From positions 2,852,001 to 2,916,000 of the forward strand of contig NZ_CP107917.1 of NCBI RefSeq assembly GCF_036014175.1: a stretch of 64,000 nucleotides of DNA, written 5' to 3'. Shown piece after piece: positions 19,223-27,171 of this stretch. This DNA is from Streptomyces sp. NBC_00443. Lineage in GTDB: Bacteria > Actinomycetota > Actinomycetes > Streptomycetales > Streptomycetaceae. The position numbers and the translations under genes are program-made. The notes beneath the pieces are model-generated. The model was not told where the DNA came from. It made no database searches and saw nothing but the letters and a program-made list of their open reading frames with translations. Each line of letters starts with the position of its first letter. Position 1 is the first letter of the stretch.

Positions 19223-21878
19223 CCCCCCGCACCACTCCCTCCAGCGGTTCGGATTCGAAGAAGACGGCTGAGAAGCCGGCCGTGGAGAAGGCCCAGGAGC
19301 AGGCCGCCGAGAAGACCAGCGTCGCGAAGAAGGCGACCGCGAAGACGGCCAAGGCCGCCGAGAAGGCCGCGGACGCCATGAGGAAGGGGACGACGAAGAA
19401 GGCCGCCGCGGCGAAGGCGGGCGCGGCAAACAGGGCGACTGCGAAGAAAGCCCCGGCGAAGAAGGCGGCCGCGAAGAAGGCTCCGGCAAAGAAGGCCGCC
19501 GCCAAGAAAGCCGTGGCCAAGAAGGCGGGCGCGAAGACCACCGCCGCGAAGAGCACGGACACCTCGAAGAGGACGGCCGCGAAGAAGGCCGCCGCCAAGA
19601 AGATCCCCGCGCAGAAGACGGCGCCCAAGAAGATCCCCGCGCAAAAGGCGGTACCGGTCGAACTCCCGGCCGCCCCGGCGGACGTGGCCGTGTCCCCCGC
19701 CCTCGACGCGGCCGACCGCGACCGCCTCCTCAACGGCACCCACCACGCCCCGCACTCCGTCCTCGGCGCGCATCCGGTGCCCGGTGGTGTCGCCTTCCGG
19801 GCCTTCAGGCCGTTCGCCCTGTCGGTGACGGTCGTCGTGGGCAGCCTGCGCGCCGAGCTGCACGACGACGGGGAGGGGTTCTTCTCCGGACTGCTGCCGC
19901 TGCTGGAGGTGCCTGCGGGCTACCAGTTCCTGGTGGGCTACGAGGGCTCGGTGCAGGAAACCGAGGACGCGTACCGTTTCCTGCCCGCGCTGGGCGAGCT
20001 CGACCTGCATCTGATCGGCGAGGGCCGGCACGAGGAGCTGTGGAAGGCGCTCGGCGCCGAGCCGATGACGCACCAGGGCGTGACCGGCACCCGGTTCACG
20101 GTGTGGGCGCCGAACGCCCGGGGCGTGTCCCTGGCCGGCACCTTCAACTTCTGGGACGGCACGGGCTTTCCGTTGCGCTCGCTCGGCGGCACCGGCATCT
20201 GGGAGCTGTTCGTGCCCGGCATCGGCGAGGGCGAGCTGTACAAGTTCGAGATCACCCGGCCCGACGGCTCGAAGACACTGCGCGCCGACCCCATGGCCCG
20301 CCGGACGGAGGCCCCGCCCAACACGTCGTCCATCGTGTACGCCTCGCAGCACGAGTGGGGCGACGCGGACTGGCTGGCACGGCGCGGGTCGGTGCCGACG
20401 CACGAGGCGCCGCTCTCGGTCTACGAGGTCCACCTGGCGTCCTGGCGGCCGGGGCTGACGTACCGGCAACTCGCCGAGCAGCTGCCCGCGTACGTCAAGG
20501 ACCTGGGCTTCACGCACGTCGAGCTGATGCCGGTCGCCGAGCACCCCTTCGGCGGCTCCTGGGGCTACCAGGTCACCGGTCTCTACGCACCCACGGCCCG
20601 GCTCGGCACCCCGACGACTTCAAGTACCTGGTGGACTGCCTGCACCAGGCCGGCATCGGTGTCCTGATGGACTGGGTGCCGGCGCACTTCCCGCGCGACG
20701 ACTGGGCGCTCGCCGAGTTCGACGGGCGGCCGCTGTACGAGCACGAGGATCCGCTGCGGTCGGCCCACCCCGACTGGGGCACCCTGGAGTTCGACTTCGG
20801 TCGGCGCGAGGTGCGCAACTTCCTGGTCGCCAACGCCATCTACTGGTGCGAGGAGTTCCACATCGACGGGCTCCGGGTGGACGCGGTGGCGTCCATGCTC
20901 TACCTGGACTACTCGCGCGAGCCGGGTCAGTGGGTCCCGAACGAGCACGGCGGGCGGGAGAACCTGGACGCGGTGGCGTTCCTGCAGGAGATGAACGCGA
21001 CGGTGTACCGTCGGGTGCCGGGGGTCGTGACGATCGCGGAGGAGTCCACGGCCTGGGACGGCGTGACGCGCCCGACGCACGTGGCGGGCCCGGGTGGCTT
21101 CGGCGGTCTCGGCTTCGGGCTGAAGTGGAACATGGGCTGGATGCACGACTCGCTGGAGTACATGGCGAAGGAGCCGGTGCACCGCAAGCACCACCACAAC
21201 GAGATGACGTTCTCGATGGTATACGCCTACAGCGAGAACTACGTGCTGCCCATCTCCCACGACGAGGTCGTGCACGGCAAGCGGTCGCTGGTGTCGAAGA
21301 TGCCGGGCGACTGGTGGCAGCAGCGCGCCAACCATCGCGCGTATCTGGGGTTCATGTGGGCCCACCCGGGCAAGCAACTGCTCTTCATGGGTCAGGAGTT
21401 CGCCCAGGGCGCGGAGTGGTCGGAGGCGCACGGGCCGGACTGGTGGCTGCTGGATCCGGCGTACGGGGCGGAGCCTGACCATCGCGGGGTGCGGGACCTG
21501 GTCCGCGATCTGAACACGGTGTACCGGCACACGCCGGCGCTGTGGCAGCGGGACACCGACCCCGCCGGGTTCCAGTGGGTGGTGGGAGACGCCGCCGACG
21601 ACAACGTGCTCGCGTTCCTGCGCTACGACGCGGAGGGGGCTCCGCTGCTGGCGGTGTCGAATCTGTCGCCGGTCGTCCGCGACGAGTACCGCCTGGGCGT
21701 CCCGGACGATGTCCCGGCCTGGCACGAGACGGTGAACACCGACGCGGCCAGGTACGGCGGCAGCGACGTCACCAACCCCGACCCGGTCAAGCCGGAGCCG
21801 CAGGGTTGGCACGGGCGGCCGGCCAGCATCCGGCTGACGCTGCCACCTCTGGCGACGGTGTGGCTGCGCCCGGCGTAG
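19219..21878 (+). CDS. glgB: 1,4-alpha-glucan branching enzyme with Lys/Ala-rich N-terminal tail, apparent frameshift at 20609-20612
   Basis: GlgB makes alpha-1,6 branches. Across one frameshift the protein is about 886 residues. Residues ~15-150 are a highly basic tail of [16 protein letters not shown] repeats resembling histone H1 or HupS tails. The normal enzyme follows: an N-terminal CBM48-type module, then the GH13 domain with nucleophile Asp in [11 protein letters not shown], Glu in TIAEESTAW and Asp in [10 protein letters not shown]. The frame breaks at CCCC 20609-20612; a fifth C restores [21 protein letters not shown] 19219 overlaps the mak stop and follows AGGAGG by 8 bases, so the tail is translated from a strong start. 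A convergent terminator follows. Confidence 0.88.
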
Positions 21879-21885
21879 AGATCCT

Positions 21886-21933
21886 CTCGGACGCCGGACG
21901 AGCTGAACCCACCCAGCCCGTCCGGCGTTCGAG
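21886..21933. terminator. Bidirectional terminator between glgB and helicase
   Basis: 15-bp stem (21886-21900 with 21919-21933) with one G-T pair and an 18-base loop, lying between convergent stop codons. Confidence 0.75.
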
Positions 21934-21941
21934 GACGACGG

Positions 21942-24202
21942 TCACCCCGACGCCGGCACGTCCTCGGTCAAGCCCGGCGGCAGCGACCCCGTGTGCAGCA
22001 CCCCCAACCGCTGCGTCGCCCGGGTGAGTGCCACGTACAGGTCGCTCGTGCCGTACAGCCCCGGCTCCACCACCAGTACCGAGTCGAACTCCAGGCCCTT
22101 GGACTGACGCGGGTCGAGGAGTACGACGGTCTGGGTGAGATCGGGCTCCGCGCCGGCCGTCACCCCCTCCAGGCGGGCCGCCAGCCTGCGGTGCAGATGG
22201 CCTGGGGCGATGACCGCGAGCCGGCCCTCGGCGGGGTCAGTTCCCCGACCGCCTTCGCGACGGCGTCCGGCAGGTCGTCGGTCGCGCGCACCCAAGGCCG
22301 TACCCCTGTGGAACGGACCGAGCTCGGCGGCTCGAAGCCGGGGTTCTCGGCCCGGACCACGGCCGCCGCGAGGTCCATGATCTCGGCGGGCGTACGGTAG
22401 TTGACGCCGAGGCGAGTGTGCTCCCAGCGGTCCGCGACGTACGGCTGCAGGATCTCCCGCCACGAGCCGACGCCCGCCGCCTCGGCCGTCTGGGCCGGGT
22501 CGCCGACCAGGGTCATCGAGCGGGTCGGGCTGCGCCGCATCAGCAGCCGCCAGGCCATCGGCGACAGCTCCTGCGCCTCGTCGACGATGATGTGCCCGAA
22601 CGCCCAGGTCCGGTCGGCCGCCGCGCGTTCGGCGGCGCTGCGGTGGTCGTCCTCCTCCTGGCGCTGCGCGAACCGCTCGGCGTCGATGATGTCGTGCGCG
22701 GACAGGACCTCGGAGTCCTCTACGTCCTTGTCCTCGAACTCGTAGGTACGCGAGGCGTACGAGACGTCCAGCACGCCCTGTGCGTAGGCGACCTGCGTCT
22801 CCCGCTCCCGCTCGGCCAGCGCCCGCTTCACCCGGTCGTCCTCGCCGAGCAGTTCCGCCGCCTCGTCGAGCAGCGGTACGTCCGCCACCGTCCACGCCCG
22901 CGTCACCGGGCGCCGGATCGCGGCCGCGTCCTCGTCGGGGACATAACCGACGGGATCGGCAAGGAAGTCCGCGACCAGTCGCTGCGGGGTCAGCCGCGGC
23001 CACAGCTGGTCGATGGCGGCCCAGACTTCGGGGTTTTCGGCGATCTCGTCACGGATCTGCGTGATGTCGCTCGGGTCCAGCAGGTTCGTACCGTCGAAGG
23101 GGTCCGTCCCGACCCGCTCGGCGTACAGCTCGGTGAGGGTGTTGAGGATGTGGCCCTCGAAGTGCTCCCGCGCCGTGTTGTGCGGCAGCCGCGCCGCACG
23201 GGCCTTCTCCCGCGCCACCTTCACCAGGCCGTCGTCGAGCATCAGGACCTCGCGGTCGTGCCCGATCGCGATCACCGGGTCGGGCAGCGCCTGCCAGTCC
23301 CGTACGACCTCGGCGAGCACGTCCGCCATGCCGGCGCGTCCCTTCACCGCAGCCGCCTCCCGGGTGTCGGTCGCCGTCGCCTTCACGCCGGGGAACAGTT
23401 CACCGACGGTGGCCAGCATGACGCCCGTCTCACCCAGCGAGGGCAGGACCTCGCCGATGTAGCCGAGGAACGCGGGGTTGGGGCCGACGATCAGGACGGC
23501 GCGCTTGGCGAGCAGCTCGCGGTGCTCGTAGAGGAGATAAGCGGCGCGGTGCAGGGCGACCGCCGTCTTGCCGGTACCCGGACCGCCCTCCACCACCAGC
23601 ACACCGCGGTGCGGCGCCCGGATGATCTCGTCCTGTTCGGCCTGGATGGTCTGCACGATGTCGTTCATGCGGCCGGTGCGGGCGGTGTTGAGCGCGGCGA
23701 GCAGGACGGCGTCGCCGGTCGGGTCCTCGTGGCCGGTCCGCTCCTGGTCCCCGAGGTCCAGGATCTCGTCGTGCAGGGCGGACACCGTACGGCCGCTGGT
23801 GGTGATGTGCCGCCGGCGCCTGAGCCCCATCGGGGTGTGGCCGGTGGCCAGGTAGAAGGGGCGGGCGACGTCGGCCCGCCAGTCGATGAGGATCGGCGTG
23901 CGCTCGGCGTCGTCGGTGCGCAGGCCGATCCGGCCGATGTGGTGGGTGGTGCCCGAGGCCAGGTCGATCCGGCCGAAGCAGAGCGAACCGTCCACGGCGT
24001 TCAGCGCGGCGAGCAGCCCCGTGCGCTCTGCGACGAGGATGTCCCGCTCCAGGCGGGCCTGCATCGGCGTGTTGCCCTGGCCGAGCGCGTCCGTGACGGA
24101 GTCCTCGGTGTCGCCGCGCAGCAGGTCCACGCGCGCGTACAGGCCGTCGATGAATTCCTGCTCCCGCCGCATTTCACCGTCTTGAAATTCGGTGTTTGAC
24201 AA
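21942..24202 (-). CDS. HelD-like superfamily 1 helicase/ATPase (UvrD-Rep family), apparent frameshift at 22233-22236
   Basis: Read across one frameshift, about 753 residues. Walker A is GGPGTGKTAVALHRAA, motif II is HIIVDEAQELSPM, motif III is LVGDPAQTAEA, motif IV is LGVNYRTPAEI, and the C-terminal motifs are GLEFDSVLVVEP and YVALTRATQRLGV. An N-terminal coiled coil (EQEFIDGLYARVDLL) and the length match actinobacterial HelD, an RNA-polymerase-recycling motor, and HelR-type proteins; a DNA-repair helicase role is the alternative. The break is GGGG on the plus strand where five restore VGELTPAEGRLAVIAPGH. The start is TTG at 24202 with GGGAG 5 bases upstream. I looked for the rifamycin-associated element known before some helR genes and did not see it. 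Confidence 0.85.
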
Positions 24203-24225
24203 TTCAGCTCCCGCCCGGATATACT
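24196..24225 (+). promoter_or_regulatory. Near-perfect consensus sigma70 promoter facing away from the helicase
   Basis: TTGACA (24196-24201), 18 bases, TATACT (24220-24225): unusually close to consensus for this genome. The -35 box overlaps the helicase TTG start on the other strand, and the -10 region read on the minus strand gives a possible opposing -10 (TATATC). A predicted start near 24232 would give a transcript ending at the 24281-24330 hairpin. Confidence 0.55.
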
Positions 24226-24231
24226 GTGCTC

Positions 24232-24330
24232 ACTGAACTTCTCCGCGACTCAATTCCACTGAAGTCGCGAACCATTGAATATACGAAAGAAATCCCCCGA
24301 GCGCAATTGCTCGGGGGATTTCTTTCGTAT
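24232..24330 (+). ncRNA. Candidate ~100-nt small RNA between helicase and thioredoxin genes
   Basis: Inferred from a consensus promoter just upstream and a strong terminator-like end. It contains a 7-bp stem (CGCGACT 24244-24250 with AGTCGCG 24263-24269, 12-base loop), then a perfect 22-bp stem. It is markedly AT-richer than its surroundings and has no convincing reading frame. It could instead be non-coding spacer with a bidirectional terminator. Confidence 0.4.
24281..24330. terminator. 22-bp perfect hairpin, bidirectional
   Basis: Arms 24281-24302 and 24309-24330 pair perfectly with a 6-base loop (GCAATT); the stem carries CCCCCGAGC next to the loop and an A/T-rich base ending TTTCTTTCGTAT. 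It lies 23 bases beyond the thioredoxin stop on the minus strand and would also end a plus-strand transcript. Confidence 0.85.
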
Positions 24331-24352
24331 TGCGTGAGGTCAGTCCGTGCGG

Positions 24353-24694
24353 TCAGTCCGCGTCGAACACGTCGGACAGCTCCTCCAGCAGCCGCCGCTT
24401 GGGCCGGGCGCCCACCATCGCCTTCACGGGCTCGCCGCCCCGGAAGACCATGAACGTCGGCATCGACAGCACCTTGTACGCGTTGGTCGTCTCGGGGTTT
24501 GTGTCCACGTCCAGCTGGACCACCTTCAGCCTGTCGCCCTCCTCCCGGGCCAGGGCCGTGAGCACCGGCCCCATCTGCCGGCAGGGCGGGCACCAGTCCG
24601 CGGTGAACTCCACCAGCACCGGCAGCTCCGCCCCGATCACCTCCGTCTCGAAGTCCGCGTCCGTCACCTCGGCCACGCCCGCCGCCTTGATCAC
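24353..24694 (-). CDS. Thioredoxin
   Basis: A 113-residue thioredoxin-fold protein with the active site WCPPC (Cys35, Cys38), the cis-proline loop SMPTFMVFRGGEPV and a typical C-terminal helix. CPPC replaces the classical CGPC, as in a subset of bacterial thioredoxins, and generally shifts the redox potential. The GTG start overlaps the TGA of the upstream MerR regulator (GTGA), so regulator and thioredoxin are translationally coupled and probably share one MerR-controlled promoter. A strong terminator follows. The likely job is reducing cytosolic disulfides under the stress sensed by the regulator. Upstream in-frame codons run through merR and are not part of this gene. Confidence 0.92.
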   Translation of the reverse strand: MIKAAGVAEVTDADFETEVIGAELPVLVEFTADWCPPCRQMGPVLTALAREEGDRLKVVQLDVDTNPETTNAYKVLSMPTFMVFRGGEPVKAMVGARPKRRLLEELSDVFDAD

Positions 24695-25077
24695 AGCTCC
24701 TGCCCTCCCAGTTCGCACAACGGTGGTTCCCCCTCGGCCATCGCCAGCCGCAGGCCGATCTTGACCCGCACGGCCTGCAACTCGCCGATCAGCGCGTCGA
24801 GCTCGTCCAGCTTGCGCCGGTAGACCGCGAGTGAGGCGGGACACGAGTCGCCCTCCGGATGCCCGGCCCGCAGACACTCCACGAAGGGCCGGGTCTCCTC
24901 CAGGTCGAACCCGAAGTCCTGCAACGTCCTGATCTGCCGCAGCAGTTTCAGGTCGTTCTCGTCATACGTCCGATAGCCGTTGCCGCCCCGTCGCGCGGGC
25001 AGGAGCCCCCGCGACTCGTAATAGCGCAACGTGCGCGTCGTGGTCCCGGCCCGCGCGGCCAGCTCGCCGATTCGCAT
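24691..25077 (-). CDS. MerR family transcriptional regulator
   Basis: A 128-residue regulator: a winged helix-turn-helix (MRIGELAARAGTTTRTLRYYESRGLL, with the MerR hallmark TLRYYE), a dimerisation helix and a short C-terminal effector region with Cys in VECLRAG, DSCPASL and PPLCELG. The cysteines could serve as a metal or thiol sensor. The chosen ATG 25077 lies immediately downstream of a MerR-type promoter with no room for a leader, so the mRNA is probably leaderless. Upstream in-frame codons to 25137 would run through the operator and are rejected. The stop overlaps the thioredoxin start, suggesting the pair is an autoregulated redox-response unit. Confidence 0.9.
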   Translation of the reverse strand: MRIGELAARAGTTTRTLRYYESRGLLPARRGGNGYRTYDENDLKLLRQIRTLQDFGFDLEETRPFVECLRAGHPEGDSCPASLAVYRRKLDELDALIGELQAVRVKIGLRLAMAEGEPPLCELGGQEL

Positions 25078-25084
25078 GCGTACG

Positions 25085-25115
25085 AACGTAATCCTTGACG
25101 CCGACGTCAGGGCAA
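25085..25115 (-). promoter_or_regulatory. MerR-type autoregulated promoter with 19-bp spacer
   Basis: On the minus strand: -35 TTGCCC (25115-25110), a 19-bp spacer, -10 TACGTT (25090-25085), with ATG 25077 seven bases further. The spacer holds an interrupted dyad (plus strand CCTTGACG-CCGA-CGTCAGGG). The overlong 19-bp spacer with an operator between the boxes is the hallmark of MerR-activated promoters. Confidence 0.75.
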
Positions 25116-25145
25116 CCGCGGCAGGAAACGGGGCCATCTCAAATG

Positions 25146-25186
25146 CCGGACGTCCGGCCCCGGTTCAGGCGGGGCCGGACGTCCGG
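25146..25186. terminator. Hairpin downstream of dctA
   Basis: Perfect 17-bp stem (25146-25162 CCGGACGTCCGGCCCCG with 25170-25186), 7-base loop, 131 bases past the dctA stop and just upstream of the MerR promoter. It probably keeps dctA transcription out of the merR unit. Confidence 0.7.
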
Positions 25187-25211
25187 AGATCGGAGGAGGG
25201 CGGGCCCCCGG

Positions 25212-25240
25212 GGGGCGCGGGGAACTGCGCGACCAGCCAC
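25212..25240 (+). repeat. Dispersed repeat, copy 2 (intergenic)
   Basis: The same 22-base core as at 708-729, with similar flanks (CCAGCCACAG against AAGCCACGAA, and a CCCCGAGCTC end). It lies in the dctA 3' region between the stop and the terminator hairpin. Confidence 0.7.
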
Positions 25241-25316
25241 AGACAACCCGCAGCCCGCCGACAACAGCACCCCCGAGCTCACATCGGCTCTCCCAGCGGG
25301 GCGCTCCGCAGAGCGT

Positions 25317-26732
25317 CTACGCCTTGGCGAGCTCCTTCTCCCCGCCCTGCCCCGGCACGGCATTGGCATCGGCGTCGGCATCCGCCGGACCCCCGTGCCC
25401 GTCGTCCAGGAGCGTCTTCTCGTCGAACGGAATGTGGCCGGCGAGCACATCGTCGACCCGCCCGCGGTCGATCTCCTTCGTCCACGTCCCGATCAGCACC
25501 GTCGCCACCGCGTTGCCCGCGAAGTTCGTCAGGGCGCGGGCCTCGCTCATGAAGCGGTCGATGCCGACGATGAGGCCGATGCCGTCCACCAGGGCCGGCT
25601 TGTGCGACTGGAGGCCACCGGCCAGGGTCGCGAGGCCGGCTCCGGTGACACCGGCGGCGCCCTTGGAGGCGACCAGCAGGAAGAGCAGCAGCGGGATCTG
25701 CTCGCCGATCGCCATCGGCGTACCCATGGCGTCGGCGATGAACAGGGACGCCATGGTCATGTAGATCATGGTGCCGTCGAGGTTGAAGGAGTAGCCGGTC
25801 GGGACGGTGATACCGACCACCGGCTTGCTGACGCCGAGGTGCTCCATCTTCGCGATGAGGCGCGGCAGCGCCGACTCGGAGGAGGAGGTCGACAGGATCA
25901 GCAGGAACTCGCGGCCCAGGTACTTGAAGAGCGTGAAGATGTTGAGGCCGGCGACGACCCGCAGCAGCGCGCCGAGCACGATGAAGACGAAGAGGAAGCA
26001 GGTGACGTAGAAGCCGAGCATCAGCACGGCGAGGCTCTTCAGCGCGTCCACACCGGCCGAACCGGTGACGGCGGCGATGGCGCCGAAGGCACCGATCGGC
26101 GCGGCCCACATCACCATGGCGAGGATGCGGAAGACGAGCCGCTGGATGTGCTCGATGCCGCGCAGGATCGGCGTCCCGGCCGAGCCCATGGCCTGGAGCG
26201 CGAAGCCGGCGAGCAGTGCGATGAGCAGGGTCTGCAGGACGCTCTCGCTGGTGAAGGCGGAGACGATCGTGGTCGGGATGATGCCGAGCAGGAACTCGGT
26301 GGTGTCCTTGGCCTCGGCGTCGACCTGCGCGTGACCGGCGTCCTTGATGGCGTCGGTGACCGCGAGTCCGGTGCCGGGCTCCAGGATGTTGCCGACGACG
26401 AGGCCGATGGCGAGGGCGACCAGCGACATCGCGAGGAAGTAGACGAGCGCGATACCGCCGACGGCGCCGACCTTGGCCGCCTTCCGTACCGAGCCGATGC
26501 CCAGGACGATCGTGCAGAAGATGATCGGCGAGATCATCATCTTGATCAGGGCGACGAAGCCCGTTCCGATGGGCTTCAGCTCGACCGCGAAGTCGGGCGC
26601 GGCCAGACCCACGGCGATACCGAGGGCCACCGCGATGATCACCGCGATGTAGAGGTAGTGCGTGCGGTCCCGTTTGGTTTTGGCGACGGGTGCGGCAGGT
26701 GCCTTGTCGGGGGAACTGGCGGCGGCCACGGC
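25317..26732 (-). CDS. dctA: C4-dicarboxylate:cation symporter (DAACS family)
   Basis: A 471-residue integral membrane transporter importing succinate, fumarate and malate with protons or sodium. Family signatures are the serine-rich re-entrant loop STSSSESALPRLI, the substrate-binding NLDGTMIYM and the GIDRFMSEARALTNFAGNA helix. About eight transmembrane segments plus two hairpins are visible, followed by an Asp/Ala/Gly-rich C-terminal tail. I set the start at GTG 26732 because AAGGAGG lies six bases upstream; the frame is open to GTG 26777, but that start has no ribosome-binding site. It is divergent from a CitA/CitB-type two-component system, the usual arrangement for regulation by external dicarboxylates. 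Confidence 0.93.
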   Translation of the reverse strand, partial: AVAAASSPDKAPAAPVAKTKRDRTHYLYIAVIIAVALGIAVGLAAPDFAVELKPIGTGFVALIKMMISPIIFCTIVLGIGSVRKAAKVGAVGGIALVYFLAMSLVALAIGLVVGNILEPGTGLAVTDAIKDAGHAQVDAEAKDTTEFLLGIIPTTIVSAFTSESVLQTLLIALLAGFALQAMGSAGTPILRGIEHIQRLVFRILAMVMWAAPIGAFGAIAAVTGSAGVDALKSLAVLMLGFYVTCFLFVFIVLGALLRVVAGLNIFTLFKYLGREFLLILSTSSSESALPRLIAKMEHLGVSKPVVGITVPTGYSFNLDGTMIYMTMASLFIADAMGTPMAIGEQIPLLLFLLVASKGAAGVTGAGLATLAGGLQSHKPALVDGIGLIVGIDRFMSEARALTNFAGNAVATVLIGTWTKEIDRGRVDDVLAGHIPFDEKTLLDDGHGGPADADADANAVPGQGGEKELAKA

Positions 26733-27171
26733 TGCCCTCCTTGACGTCTTCGTCGGTATCACCGGCGTGCGGCTCACGTCCGGGGTGGGGGGTTCGCTGA
26801 TCGGCTGGCGAGCCCCAGGGGGACGGGGTCGTACTCAGCGATGCGGTGACTATCTCCCGCCATGTGAGGGCGGTCACCCTTCCGTTCATTTAGTTCACCG
26901 GGACCGGCCCCGGTGACGCGCGGCCAGGTTCCGCACAGGGACGAGCGGAGCCGCCACACGGGGAGGACAGTCGGGGGCGGCAGGTGTGGACGATGCGGGT
27001 CCACGAGGAGCTGGGGCCCGACGTCGGTCTGCACGCCCTGTCGCCGGACGTCGTCCCGACCCGAGGCCTGACCGCCTCGAACAGGACTGTGGAGTGACGT
27101 GACTCACATCGAGTCATGGCATTCGAGCTGCGGGAACCACTTATCCACAGGCAGGTCGGCCAAAATCGGCC
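26733..27171. other. Divergent regulatory gap between dctA and the two-component system
   Basis: 439 bases without a credible gene. It holds an 8-bp stem (TCACCGGG 26895-26902 with CCCGGTGA 26909-26916), a perfect dyad TGACTC-ACATC-GAGTCA at 27100-27116, a GGTGAC/GTCACC pair near 26844-26880 and GGCC-AAAATC-GGCC just before the kinase start. The dyads are candidate sites for the neighbouring response regulator. No promoter hexamers stand out. Confidence 0.5.
27100..27116. promoter_or_regulatory. Dyad TGACTC-N5-GAGTCA upstream of the sensor kinase
   Basis: Perfect 6-bp arms, 5-base spacer, 56 bases before the kinase ATG. Its position in the divergent dctA/kinase gap makes it a candidate response-regulator site; this is inference. 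Confidence 0.4.

Noticed and set aside
24203..24280. Rifamycin-associated element expected if the helicase were HelR-type
   Set aside because: I searched the helicase upstream region for the 19-bp inverted repeat as I remember it and found no match; only the promoter-like hexamers and the 7-bp stem are there.
24196..24453. An 85-codon plus-strand frame across the helicase-thioredoxin gap
   Set aside because: It runs through a perfect terminator hairpin and then antisense to thioredoxin; its second half is Arg/Pro shadow composition. A non-coding transcript fits better.
26733..26777. Upstream GTG (26777) as the dctA start
   Set aside because: No ribosome-binding site there, whereas AAGGAGG lies six bases before GTG 26732.
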